Source of the DNA: Streptomyces exfoliatus
GTDB taxonomy: Bacteria > Actinomycetota > Actinomycetes > Streptomycetales > Streptomycetaceae
Assembly (NCBI RefSeq): GCF_000725545.1
Contig: NZ_JNZP01000025.1
Location: forward strand, 24,700 to 88,699
Direction of reading: 5' to 3'
Length of the DNA: 64,000 bases
A program made the position numbers and the translations under genes. Position 1 is the first letter of the stretch. Every line of letters starts with the position of its first letter. Under the pieces are notes generated by a model that ran no database searches, was not told where the DNA came from, and saw nothing but the letters and a program-made list of their open reading frames with translations. Positions 1 through 12,268 of the stretch are shown piece after piece.

Positions 1-2
1 CG

Positions 3-1103
3 AAGATCAACGACCCCTCGCTGCCCGCCCAGCTCGACCAGCTGATGCGGGACAAGCGGCGCGGGACCTACGTGCAGGAGCACCGGGACGGCGGGCCGCC
101 CGACGTGTGGGCGGCCGTACCGCTCGCCAACGGCGACGTGCTCTCGCTGCACATCCCCTTCGCCGACCGCAGCGCGACGATCATGAACGATCTGGACCGG
201 GCCCTCGTCATCGGCTCCGTCTCGGTGGTCTTCGGCGGCTGCGCGCTCGGCGTCCTCATCGGCGGCCAGCTCTCCCGGCGGCTGCGGAAGGCCGCCGTCG
301 CGGCCGGGCGGGTCGCCCAGGGCAACACGGACGTCCGGGTACGGGAGGCCGTCGGCGGGGTCGTACGGGACGAGACCGACGACCTGGCGTGGGCGGTCGA
401 CGCCCTCACCGACGCCCTCAACGAACGGATCGAGGCCGAGCGGCGGGTCACCGCGGACATCGCGCACGAGCTGCGCACCCCGGTGACCGGGCTGCTCACC
501 GCGGCCGAGCTGCTGCCGCCCGGGCGCCCCACCGAGCTGGTACGGGACCGGGCGCAGGCCATGCGGACGCTCGTCGAGGACGTCCTGGAGGTGGCCCGGC
601 TCGACAGCGCGTCGGAACGGGCCGAGCTCCAGGAGATCGCGCTCGGCGAGTTCGTGGAGCGGCGGGTGCGGGCGCTCGACCCGGAGGTGGTCGTCCGGGT
701 CGTCCACGAGTCCTGGGTCAACACCGACCCGCGGCGCCTGGAACGCGTCCTGGGGAACCTCCTCGCGAACGCGGCCAAGCACGGCAGGCCGACGGTGGAG
801 GTCACCGTCGAGGGCCGGGTGGTGCGCGTCCGCGACCACGGGCCGGGGTTCCCCGAGGCGCTCCTCAAGGAGGGCCCGAGCCGGTTCCGTACGGGATCGA
901 GCGACCGGGCGGGCCAGGGCCACGGCCTGGGCCTCACGATCGCGGCGGGCCAGGCCCGGGTCCTCGGCGCCCGGCTGACCTTCCGGAACGTGGCCTCCGA
1001 GAGCGCGCCGAACGGGGTGGGCGGGGCCATCGCGGTGCTGTGGCTGCCGGACCACGCGCCGACGAACACGGGCAGCTTCCCGGTGCTGCGGCCGCCGGAC
1101 TGA
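3..1103 (+). CDS. Sensor histidine kinase (5' end outside the window)
   Basis: This is the C-terminal part of a membrane sensor kinase that would phosphorylate a partner response regulator. The frame is open to the left edge, so the true start lies upstream. A transmembrane helix is encoded at about 200-265 and is followed by a HAMP-like linker. The HisKA motif IAHELRTP has its phospho-acceptor His at 465-467. The catalytic HATPase domain has an N box near 755-775 (NLLANAAKHG) and a glycine-rich box near 915-945 (GHGLGL). The response regulator gene is probably just outside the window. The gene is followed by a strong terminator. Confidence 0.9.
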   Translation, partial: KINDPSLPAQLDQLMRDKRRGTYVQEHRDGGPPDVWAAVPLANGDVLSLHIPFADRSATIMNDLDRALVIGSVSVVFGGCALGVLIGGQLSRRLRKAAVAAGRVAQGNTDVRVREAVGGVVRDETDDLAWAVDALTDALNERIEAERRVTADIAHELRTPVTGLLTAAELLPPGRPTELVRDRAQAMRTLVEDVLEVARLDSASERAELQEIALGEFVERRVRALDPEVVVRVVHESWVNTDPRRLERVLGNLLANAAKHGRPTVEVTVEGRVVRVRDHGPGFPEALLKEGPSRFRTGSSDRAGQGHGLGLTIAAGQARVLGARLTFRNVASESAPNGVGGAIAVLWLPDHAPTNTGSFPVLRPPD

Positions 1104-1123
1104 GCCTCCGGCCGCCTACGCGA

Positions 1124-1159
1124 GGGGGCCGGTCCCCTCCGGGACCGGCCCCCCTTTTT
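1124..1159. terminator. Intrinsic terminator between converging genes
   Basis: A perfect 13 bp stem (1124-1136 with 1141-1153) has a 4-base loop. It is followed by C and five T on the plus strand, with more T further on. It lies between the converging ends of the histidine kinase and the MFS exporter genes, so it may serve both. Confidence 0.85.
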
Positions 1160-1188
1160 CGTACCGTTTTTTCGTACCCCTGCCGCGA

Positions 1189-2846
<1,658 letters not shown>

Positions 2847-2871
2847 GTTTTCTGGAAAGTGGAGAGCAGCC

Positions 2872-3441
2872 ATGGCCCGAGGCAACACCCGCCAGCGGAT
2901 CCAGGACGTGGCCCTGGGACTCTTCGCCGAGCAGGGGTACGAGAAGACATCGCTGCGCGAGATCGCCGAGCACCTCGACGTCACCAAGGCCGCGCTGTAC
3001 TACCACTTCAAGACCAAGGAAGACATCATCATCGGCATCTTCCAGGACCTCACCAGGCCCGTGGACGAGCTGATCGACTGGGCGCGCGAGCAGCCGCGGA
3101 CGCTGGAGGTCAGGGAGGAGATCCTGCGCCGCTACCAGGAGTCCCTGATCGGCGCGTACCCGCTGTTCCGCTTCATGCAGGAGAACCAGGCGGCCGTCCG
3201 CGAGCTGAGCATCGGCCTGACCTTCAAGGAGCGGATGCTCGAACTGAGCGGCCTGATCCAGGAGCCGGACTTCACCGTGCGCGACCGGGTGCGCTGCGTC
3301 AGCGCGATCTTCACGCTGCACGCGGGGATGTTCTTCATGGACAACGTCGAGGGCGACCCCGAGGAGAAGCGCGAAGCCGTCCTCGAGGTCGCCCTCGATC
3401 TGCTGAGCCAGGCCCACGGGGGGCCGGTGGCGGGAGCTTAG
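2872..3441 (+). CDS. TetR-family transcriptional regulator
   Basis: This is a 189-residue regulator. The N-terminal helix-turn-helix spans about residues 10-55, with the family-typical pattern ending in TKAALYYHFKTKEDI. The rest is an all-helical ligand and dimer domain. The ATG at 2872 follows GGAGAG with good spacing. The gene is divergent from the MFS exporter, so the likely target is the shared intergenic region, giving exporter control and autoregulation. The 3' end overlaps the converging M23 peptidase gene by 4 bases. Confidence 0.92.
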   Translation: MARGNTRQRIQDVALGLFAEQGYEKTSLREIAEHLDVTKAALYYHFKTKEDIIIGIFQDLTRPVDELIDWAREQPRTLEVREEILRRYQESLIGAYPLFRFMQENQAAVRELSIGLTFKERMLELSGLIQEPDFTVRDRVRCVSAIFTLHAGMFFMDNVEGDPEEKREAVLEVALDLLSQAHGGPVAGA

Positions 3442-4145
3442 ATGCTCACGCCGTGGGACCGCAGGAAGGCGGCCGGGTTCACGGAGGAGCCGTAGTTCGG
3501 GGTCGTACGGATCTCGAAGTGCAGGTGGGGGCCGGAGGAGTTGCCGGTGTTGCCCGAGAGGGCGATCTGCTGGCCGGCGCCGACCTTCTGGCCGACGTGC
3601 ACCTTGATCTTCGACAGGTGGGCGTACTGCGAGTACGTGCCGTTGGTGTGCTTGACGACGATCGCGTTGCCGTACGCGGGGCCGTCACCGCCACCGTTCG
3701 GGCCGGCCTTCACGACGGTGCCCGCACCCGCGGCCTTGACCGGGGTGCCGACCGGGACGGCGAAGTCCTGGCCGGAGTGCTTGTGGGACCACATGGCGCC
3801 GCCCTGGTTGTAGCTGGCGGTCAGGGTGTACGAGGTGACCGGCTTGACCCAGGACGGGGCCTTCTTCGCGGCGACGGCCTTCGCGGCGGCCTGCTTGACG
3901 ACGGCGGCCTGCTTGGCGGCCGAGGCCTTCGCGGCGGCGGCCTTGACCTGGGCGGCGACGTGGGCCTGGGTGTCGGCCTGGGCGGCGACGGCGGCCGACG
4001 CGGTGACCGCGACCGGAGCGGCGGCGGCGTTGCCCTCGGCGGCGAAGGCGGACCCTGCTCCGGCCACCATCGTCGCTCCCAGACCCGCGGCGGCGAGAGC
4101 GACGGCGGTGATACGGGCGGCGGGGTTCATGACGCGCTTCGACAT
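3438..4145 (-). CDS. Secreted M23 (LytM-type) peptidoglycan endopeptidase
   Basis: This is a 235-residue exported zinc peptidase that should cut peptidoglycan cross-bridges. It has a Sec signal peptide (residues 1 to about 35, ending AFA). An Ala/Lys-rich helical spacer follows (about 40-97), and then the M23 domain. The zinc ligands are visible as H123-xxx-D127 and the H207-x-H209 motif, with H176 as the usual catalytic His. A GGAGG lies 11 bases before the ATG. It lacks a LysM or SPOR module, so cell-wall binding may rely on the charged spacer. Confidence 0.9.
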   Translation of the reverse strand: MSKRVMNPAARITAVALAAAGLGATMVAGAGSAFAAEGNAAAAPVAVTASAAVAAQADTQAHVAAQVKAAAAKASAAKQAAVVKQAAAKAVAAKKAPSWVKPVTSYTLTASYNQGGAMWSHKHSGQDFAVPVGTPVKAAGAGTVVKAGPNGGGDGPAYGNAIVVKHTNGTYSQYAHLSKIKVHVGQKVGAGQQIALSGNTGNSSGPHLHFEIRTTPNYGSSVNPAAFLRSHGVSI

Positions 4146-4619
4146 ACGGGGGAAAACCTCCGGGAAGTACGGGACCCGACGCGGACGGTGCTGCGCCGGG
4201 CTTGCTCATCCTTGGTAACCCGGACCCCCACCCCGGCCAAAACACCCCATCTACGACATCGCGTCGTAGCGATCTCCGGAGAAGTTCAGCTCTTGACGAC
4301 CCCCGGAGCCCCCCTTCAAATCGGACATACCGGCACAAGAGAATCGGTTTATTCGCATGTCACGGGTGGCCGGAACCGCCCAAAAGGCCGCGCTACGTCC
4401 GGTTCGGGACTCCTCGGGACCAAAGCCCCGGCGGTTCACCCCTGAACGTCCCGAATCAACACCAAAGGTCGCCACTATTCCGGTTAGTACCCCTCCAAAC
4501 CCCTGTGCGCCTTGTCACCAGACGCCGGCCCCGAAAGCGACCTGGGTCACGCAACCGAACCGTCCGGAAGGCCGTCCCGCACTACGCTGACCGCATCGGG
4601 GACCCACGGGGGGACACAC
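4146..4619. promoter_or_regulatory. Long divergent intergenic region (M23 peptidase / NACHT)
   Basis: These 474 bases have no convincing gene. A perfect 7 bp inverted repeat with a 5-base loop (CTACGAC / GTCGTAG) lies at 4251-4269. On the minus strand the last 120 bases before the peptidase form a likely structured leader. I looked for the conserved blocks of the c-di-AMP (ydaO) riboswitch, which precedes some actinomycete cell-wall hydrolase genes, and did not find them. No clear -35/-10 pair was seen for either gene. Confidence 0.5.
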
Positions 4620-7574
4620 ATGGAACCGGCACTCATCGGCGCGCGCCTCGCCTCTGCGGCGATCAGCCCTCTCCTGAAGAAACTGCTGGTCAGCGACGAT
4701 CCGGGAGCCGGTCTCACGGGCAAGGCGCCCAAGGTGCGGCTCTCCGGCCTCGTCTCCTTCCACGGTGAGAAGCGCACCCTGACGGAGAAGGACGTCCGCA
4801 AGCTCGCCAGGACGCTGGTCGAGCGCACCGTCGACGGTCCGGGAGAGGCGCCGTTCCCCGCCGACGAGACCGAGGCCGTCATCCACACGCTCGGGAGGAC
4901 GCTCCTGGCCCTCGGCGACCTCGACATGGACGACGTCCAGGCCGTCCGTCTCGGCGACACCGCCCTCGCCCGGCGCCTGCGCGCGGCGGCCCCGGCCCCC
5001 GACGGCCTCTCCACCGACTCGGTCCGCTACCTGGAGTCGATGACCGAGTGGGCCTGCCTCCACATCCTGGAGTTCTTCACCCAGCGCTCGACCTTCACCG
5101 CCCGCAGCCTCGTCGAGCAGAGCCGGGACCAGACGGAACTCCTCGCGAAGACGGACGAGCTCATCCGCCGCACACCCCGGGCGGACACGCGGGACGCGGA
5201 GTTCGAGCGGCGCTACCTGGCCCACCTGGCGAAGAAGCACGGGCGCCTGACGATCTACGGCGTCGACCTGCACGACTCGCCGGACCGCTGGCCACTGGAC
5301 ATGGCGTATCTGTCGCTTGAGACGACCGGGTGGGAGTCCGAGATCGTCCTCGTGGACGAGAGAGGGAACCTGATCCCGCCGGAGCGCGAGCACGCACCCC
5401 TCCGCGCCGACCTCGCCCTCACCCGCCACGACAAGGTCCTGCTGCGCGGCCTCGCCGGCTCCGGCAAGACGACGCTCGTCCAGTGGCTGACGGTCTCGGC
5501 GGCGGCAGAGGGACAGCCGGAAGGCATGGCGTACCTGGCCGGCCGTATCCCCTTCGTCCTCCCCCTGCGCACCCTCACCCGCCACGGCGAGCGACTCCCC
5601 GCCCCCGACCACTTCCTCTCGGCCGCCGGCTGCCCGCTCACCCCGCCCGAGGGCTGGGCCGACCGGGTCCTGGCCGCCGGGCGCGGCCTGGTCCTCGTCG
5701 ACGGCATCGACGAGATCCCCGAGGCCGAACGCGGCCGGGCCCGCGACTGGCTCCGGGGCCTCCTCGACGCCTACGACGGCAACCGCTGGCTCGTGACCTC
5801 CCGCCCCACGGCCGTAAGGGACGACTGGCTGGCCCCCGACGGCTTCACCGAGCTGACGCTCGCCCCCATGTCACGCGCCGACGTCGCCACGTTCGTACGC
5901 CGCTGGCACCGGGCCGCGGGGCCGGAGGCGCAGCCGTACGAGCAGCCGCTCCTCGACGCCCTCCGCACCACCGAGCACGTCGCCCAGCTCGCCACCAACC
6001 CCCTGATGTGCGGCCTCATCTGCGCCCTGCACCGCGACCGGCGCAGCCACCTGCCCCGAGGCCGCAAAGCGCTCTACGAGGCAGCCCTGTCCATGCTCCT
6101 CACCCGCCGCGACCGCGAGCGGGACATGGGCGCCCCGTACGGGATCACCCTCGACGAGGCCCCGCAGATCCAGCTGATCCAGCGGCTCGCGTACTGGCTG
6201 ACGCTGAACGGCCGCCTCCAGATGGACCGCGCCCACGCGGAAGCGATGATCGCAGAGGCCGTCCCCGCCGTCGTGGAGGCCTCGGGACACGAGCCCGGCA
6301 GGATCTTCACCCACCTCCTCCACCGCAGCGGCCTGCTGCGCGAGCCGACGGCGGACACGATCGACTTCGTCCACCGCACCTTCCAGGACTACCTGGCGGC
6401 CAAGGCCCTGGTGGACCACTGGGACATCGGCGTCCTGGTCCGCCACGCGACGGACGACCAGTGGGAGGACGTCATCCGCATGGCCGTGGGCCACGCGCGG
6501 CCGCGCGAGTGCGCGGAGATCCTCCGCGAGCTGCTGAGGGCGGCGGACCGGGCCGAGGACCGGGAGACCAGCCTGCGCCTGACGCTCCTCGCGGCGACCG
6601 CCCTCGAACACGCGACGGAAGTGCCGCCGGCGGTACGGGAGGAGGTCCTGAGCCGTACGGCCGAGGTGATCCCCCCGCGCGATCCGGACGAGGCCCGCGA
6701 GCTCGCGCTGGTGGGCCGGCTTGTCCTCGACCTGCTCCCGGGCCCGGAGGGCCTGAGCGACGAGGAAGCCCAGATGGTGGTGATCGCAGCGAGCCACATC
6801 ACCGTCGACGCTGCCATCCCGTACCTGTCCCGGTTCGCCTCTCACCCGGCGCTGGAAGTCCGGTCGCAGCTGGTCTGGGCCTGGCGGCGCTTCGAAGCCC
6901 GGCCGTACGCGGAGGCGGTCGTCGCCCGCCTGGACCCCACCGACCTGCACTTCGTCCTGCAGGACGACCTGCGGGCGGATGAGGTCCTCCGCCTCGGCCT
7001 CGCTCCGGAGGGACTGCAGATCGGCAGGGGCGTCTCGTCCACCCGGGTCTCGGCACTGATCGCCCGCTGCGACCTGCGACAGCTGTACCTCACCAGGGGA
7101 GCCGAGGACGTGGCTCTGCCCGCGCTGGACTCACTCGGCCGCCTCGAAGCCCTCTCCGTCAACCTTCCCCACCAGACCCCGTGGCGGCTCGGCGACCTGC
7201 CGGCCACGGCACCGCTCAAGGAGCTGTACTTCGCCTCACCTCCGCAGGAGGGGACGCGGGGCCTCGCCCGCTACCAGGACCTGCGCCACCTCACCCTGGG
7301 GCTCGTCCGCCTCACCCCCGACTCATGGCGGGACCTGGCCGCGCTGACCCACCTCGCGGGCCTCACTGTCGAGGCCGACTCCCTGGACTCCTGCCCCGCC
7401 GACGTCGTACTCCCGGCGGTCGTCACCCTGCACCTCCTGCCGGGCAGTCGCAGCTCCCACTCACTGGAACCGGTCGCGGCGGCATTCCCCGCCCTGCGGA
7501 AGATCATCGGACGCGGCCTCGTCCTCCACGGAGCCGAGCACCTCCCGCCCGACATCGAGATCGCCCTCTCCTGA
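4620..7574 (+). CDS. NACHT-domain STAND NTPase with LRR-like C-terminus
   Basis: This is a 984-residue protein built like a bacterial NLR. Residues 1-190 form an N-terminal helical region. The NACHT NTPase carries Walker A GLAGSGKTT at residues 277-285 and Walker B LVLVDGIDE near 357-365. A winged-helix/helical region follows. The last roughly 170 residues show leucine-rich, repeat-like strands (LRQLYL, LEALSV, LKELYF, LRHLTL, LAGLTV). Family knowledge: bacterial NACHT proteins are often phage sensors. Here there is no obvious effector domain or defence neighbour, so a defence role is inference. The ATG at 4620 follows a G-rich stretch; upstream in-frame starts are less likely. The gene ends at a terminator shared with clpC. 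Confidence 0.88.
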   Translation: MEPALIGARLASAAISPLLKKLLVSDDPGAGLTGKAPKVRLSGLVSFHGEKRTLTEKDVRKLARTLVERTVDGPGEAPFPADETEAVIHTLGRTLLALGDLDMDDVQAVRLGDTALARRLRAAAPAPDGLSTDSVRYLESMTEWACLHILEFFTQRSTFTARSLVEQSRDQTELLAKTDELIRRTPRADTRDAEFERRYLAHLAKKHGRLTIYGVDLHDSPDRWPLDMAYLSLETTGWESEIVLVDERGNLIPPEREHAPLRADLALTRHDKVLLRGLAGSGKTTLVQWLTVSAAAEGQPEGMAYLAGRIPFVLPLRTLTRHGERLPAPDHFLSAAGCPLTPPEGWADRVLAAGRGLVLVDGIDEIPEAERGRARDWLRGLLDAYDGNRWLVTSRPTAVRDDWLAPDGFTELTLAPMSRADVATFVRRWHRAAGPEAQPYEQPLLDALRTTEHVAQLATNPLMCGLICALHRDRRSHLPRGRKALYEAALSMLLTRRDRERDMGAPYGITLDEAPQIQLIQRLAYWLTLNGRLQMDRAHAEAMIAEAVPAVVEASGHEPGRIFTHLLHRSGLLREPTADTIDFVHRTFQDYLAAKALVDHWDIGVLVRHATDDQWEDVIRMAVGHARPRECAEILRELLRAADRAEDRETSLRLTLLAATALEHATEVPPAVREEVLSRTAEVIPPRDPDEARELALVGRLVLDLLPGPEGLSDEEAQMVVIAASHITVDAAIPYLSRFASHPALEVRSQLVWAWRRFEARPYAEAVVARLDPTDLHFVLQDDLRADEVLRLGLAPEGLQIGRGVSSTRVSALIARCDLRQLYLTRGAEDVALPALDSLGRLEALSVNLPHQTPWRLGDLPATAPLKELYFASPPQEGTRGLARYQDLRHLTLGLVRLTPDSWRDLAALTHLAGLTVEADSLDSCPADVVLPAVVTLHLLPGSRSSHSLEPVAAAFPALRKIIGRGLVLHGAEHLPPDIEIALS

Positions 7575-7583
7575 CCCCACGCA

Positions 7584-7625
7584 AAGGGGCGGCCCCGGAA
7601 CCATCAGGTTCCGGGGCCGCCCCTT
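7584..7625. terminator. Bidirectional terminator between NACHT gene and clpC
   Basis: A perfect 19 bp stem (7584-7602 with 7607-7625) with loop ATCA. The outer A/T pairs give short U runs on both transcripts. It sits between two converging genes. Confidence 0.88.
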
Positions 7626-7643
7626 GTGCTCAGGCGCTACGCC

Positions 7644-10166
<2,523 letters not shown>

Positions 10167-10640
10167 CGTTAATCGCTCCTCAGAGCGGTCAGTCAGTTAG
10201 GGGTCGATCCCCTCCCTGTCCTTCCGCAGCTTAGTCCCGCAAGCGGGGACCGCTCATTCCAACTGCCGACATCCGTCCGGATCACCCCCTCTTCCGCGGG
10301 GAGACCTGCTGCCGAACAGCCGACAAATGCTCCAACCCGATGGTGCGAGACGATGTTCCCGCAGGCCAAGTAGTTAGCCACGTCATCAGTACGCCGATGG
10401 CGAACGTGAGACGCCGAAGCCTGCGACTCGCCCCTCTCCACTAGGAATGTCTTACCCGTAAGGACTGACACTCCATGCGGCGCACCCCGGTTCCCTCCGC
10501 TACCAGCGAACACCCTTGCGCTCCCGAATGCACGCGTACGCCCCATCACGGACACATTGCGTGCGCGGCGGCCGACCGAACGTCACTTCGGGGACCCGTC
10601 CCGGGCGTAACCAACGCGCCCTCCGCGGAGTTCCACGGGC
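10167..10640. promoter_or_regulatory. clpC upstream region
   Basis: These 474 bases hold the divergent promoters of clpC and the SCO3374-type gene. Open frames here look like chance. The only recognised site is the ClgR-like box at 10388-10405. The stretch nearest clpC is less GC-rich than its surroundings, as expected for a long untranslated leader. Confidence 0.55.
10388..10405. promoter_or_regulatory. Candidate ClgR box upstream of clpC
   Basis: On the plus strand AGTACGCCGATGGCGAAC fits every position of the ClgR consensus WNNWCGCYNANRGCGWWS, which I recall from Corynebacterium work. It lies about 220 bp upstream of the clpC start codon. ClgR activates clp genes in actinobacteria. The site's position relative to a transcription start is unknown. 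Confidence 0.55.
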
Positions 10641-11231
10641 ATGGCCCTCACCGTCCCGCTTCCCCGTACGCCGCCCGACGGCGGGCTCGCGCGGTGGTAC
10701 GAGCACGAGCTCGGCTGGGCGACGGTGGCGGGCCCGCCGGTGCAGCTGGTCACGGGGCTGCGCTTCGACGTCCTGGAGCTGCCCGCCGAGGCGGGCCGGG
10801 GCGTGCTGCGGCGGATGGGCCCGGCGACCGGGCCCGTGGCCCTGCTCGGGCGCCGGATGCGGCTGCTCGTGGCCGCGGGGAGCGCGGAGGAGCTACCGGG
10901 CCTGCTCGACTGGCTCGAGTGGGGCGGGATCTCGCTCGACCTCGCGGTACTCGGCGCCGACGGCCGGATGACCGCGCCCCTTCCCCCGGGGCGGGGCGGA
11001 TCCGGCGCGCCTGGCGCCGCCGTGTGGCTGCGGGCCCCGGCACCGGGCCGCGAGGTCGAGTCCTCGCTGCCGGCGCTGCGGTCCACGCCCTGGGGCGACG
11101 CGGGTGCCCCCTGCCTGGTACGTCTCGTGGCAGCCGCCGCCGCGGAGTGCCACCGGGTGCGGCTGCTGAGTGCCCGGGCCCGGAGGCCTGAGGCTCAGCA
11201 GCTGCCGCCTCAGCGGTTCGCGTCCTCGTAA
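10641..11231 (+). CDS. Conserved hypothetical protein (SCO3374 type)
   Basis: This is a 196-residue protein of unknown function, found between clpC and lsr2 as I recall for other Streptomyces. It has no signal peptide or membrane helix. The N-terminus (WYEHELGWAT, then a hydrophobic region) loosely resembles the start of actinomycete primase/polymerase-like proteins, but no catalytic motif is present. A GGAG lies about 11 bases before the ATG. The gene overlaps the 3' end of lsr2 on the other strand by 22 bases. Confidence 0.75.
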   Translation: MALTVPLPRTPPDGGLARWYEHELGWATVAGPPVQLVTGLRFDVLELPAEAGRGVLRRMGPATGPVALLGRRMRLLVAAGSAEELPGLLDWLEWGGISLDLAVLGADGRMTAPLPPGRGGSGAPGAAVWLRAPAPGREVESSLPALRSTPWGDAGAPCLVRLVAAAAAECHRVRLLSARARRPEAQQLPPQRFASS

Positions 11232-11545
11232 GCAGCCTTGATGTCGGCGGGAACGCGACCACGGTCGTTCACGTTCATGCCGTTCTCCTTGGCCCACGCG
11301 CGGATCTTCGCGGTGTCCGGGCTGCCCGCCGCCACGGCACGGCCCTTGCCGCGCCCACCGGTGGTGCGGCCGCCGGTGCGACGTCCGCTCTTGGTGTACG
11401 GCTCGAGCAGGCCACGGAGCTTTTCCGCGTTGGCGGTGGTGAGGTCGATCTCGTAGGTCTTGCCGTCCAGCGCGAACGTCACGGTCTCGTCCGCCTCGAC
11501 GCCGTCGAGGTCGTCGACAAGAAGGACCTGAACCTTCTGTGCCAC
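11210..11545 (-). CDS. lsr2: Nucleoid-associated protein Lsr2
   Basis: This is a 111-residue xenogeneic silencer, the actinobacterial counterpart of H-NS. The N-terminal oligomerisation domain (QKVQVLLVDDLDG onward) is followed by a Gly/Arg-rich linker. The C-terminal DNA-binding domain carries the AT-hook-like RGR motif (NDRGRVPADI). I chose the GTG at 11545 because AAAGGA precedes it by about 7 bases; an in-frame ATG five codons upstream is less well placed. The clpC-side location fits the main streptomycete Lsr2 rather than the LsrL paralogue. A palindrome lies upstream at 11620-11634. Confidence 0.93.
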   Translation of the reverse strand: MAQKVQVLLVDDLDGVEADETVTFALDGKTYEIDLTTANAEKLRGLLEPYTKSGRRTGGRTTGGRGKGRAVAAGSPDTAKIRAWAKENGMNVNDRGRVPADIKAAYEDANR

Positions 11546-11619
11546 CGGATTTCCTTTCATCGAAAATGCAGTACGCGGAAAGGAAACCGCTTTTCCCGGA
11601 AAAACACAAACCCCTGGCA

Positions 11620-11634
11620 GAGGTTCAGAACCTC
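11620..11634. promoter_or_regulatory. 15 bp palindrome upstream of lsr2
   Basis: GAGGTTC-A-GAACCTC, a perfect inverted repeat 75-89 bases upstream of the lsr2 start. It lies in an unusually AT-rich stretch for this genome (11546-11620). It is a candidate operator of unknown cognate. Confidence 0.4.
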
Positions 11635-11713
11635 GGCAACGCGGGAAACGTGCGCGATTCGGACATAGGGTTCCGTGCGGCGTTCCATCTGGCGTTCAGG
11701 GCCGGGTTCCGCG

Positions 11714-12259
11714 TCACAGGTGCAGAAGCATCCGGCTGTTGCCCAAGGTGTTCGGCTTCACTCGTTCGAGACCGAGGAACTCGGCGACTCCCTCGTCATA
11801 GGAACGGAGCAGCTCGCTGTAGACATCTCCGTCGACCGGGGTCTCGCCGATCTCGACGAAGCCGTGCTTCGCGAAGAAGTCGACTTCGAAGGTCAGGCAG
11901 AATACCCGCCGCACCCCCAGCCATCGGGCGGTGTGCAGCAACTTGTCGAGCACCTGATGTCCGACACCGGCTCCCTTGAACTCCGGATCCACGGCGAGAG
12001 TGCGCACTTCGGCAAGGTCTTCCCACATCACATGGAGGGCGCCGCAGCCGACGACGGTGGCGTCCTCGTCGCGTTCCGCGACCCAGAACTCCTGGATGGA
12101 CTCGTAAAGGGTGACGGTCGCCTTGTCGAGCAGGATGCCGCGCCGGACGAACGGTTCGACGAGACGCTGGACCGCGGCGACATCGCCGGTGCGTGCCCTG
12201 CGTACGGTGACGGTTTTTGCGGAGGCCCCGGAAGCGGCCCGGGAAGCAGACGGCGACAT
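11714..12259 (-). CDS. argA: Amino-acid N-acetyltransferase (N-acetylglutamate synthase, GNAT type)
   Basis: This is a 181-residue single-domain GNAT enzyme close to the mycobacterial ArgA type. It should acetylate glutamate from acetyl-CoA at the first step of arginine synthesis. The acetyl-CoA loop is visible as VDPEFKGAGVGHQVLD. The C-terminal KPNTLGNSRMLL segment matches the mycobacterial ArgA family as I remember it. The gene starts 9 bases after the end of the BlaI-type regulator, so the two are probably cotranscribed. No other arginine gene is nearby. Confidence 0.8.
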   Translation of the reverse strand: MSPSASRAASGASAKTVTVRRARTGDVAAVQRLVEPFVRRGILLDKATVTLYESIQEFWVAERDEDATVVGCGALHVMWEDLAEVRTLAVDPEFKGAGVGHQVLDKLLHTARWLGVRRVFCLTFEVDFFAKHGFVEIGETPVDGDVYSELLRSYDEGVAEFLGLERVKPNTLGNSRMLLHL

Positions 12260-12268
12260 GGGGGGACG

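Noticed and set aside
45..47. ATG at 45 as the start of the histidine kinase
   Set aside because: The frame is open to the window edge, and the extracellular domain and first membrane helix would be missing.
68..1069. Long antisense open frame opposite the histidine kinase, and similar long frames opposite most genes
   Set aside because: High GC DNA gives long chance frames. These show Arg/Pro-rich composition and no family motifs.
4146..4420. c-di-AMP (ydaO) riboswitch in the leader of the M23 peptidase gene
   Set aside because: Such riboswitches precede some actinomycete cell-wall hydrolase genes, but the conserved blocks were not found in the minus-strand leader.
10193..10555. 120-residue minus-strand frame upstream of clpC
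   Set aside because: Composition is not coding-like, no ribosome site is seen, and it spans the likely promoter and leader of clpC.
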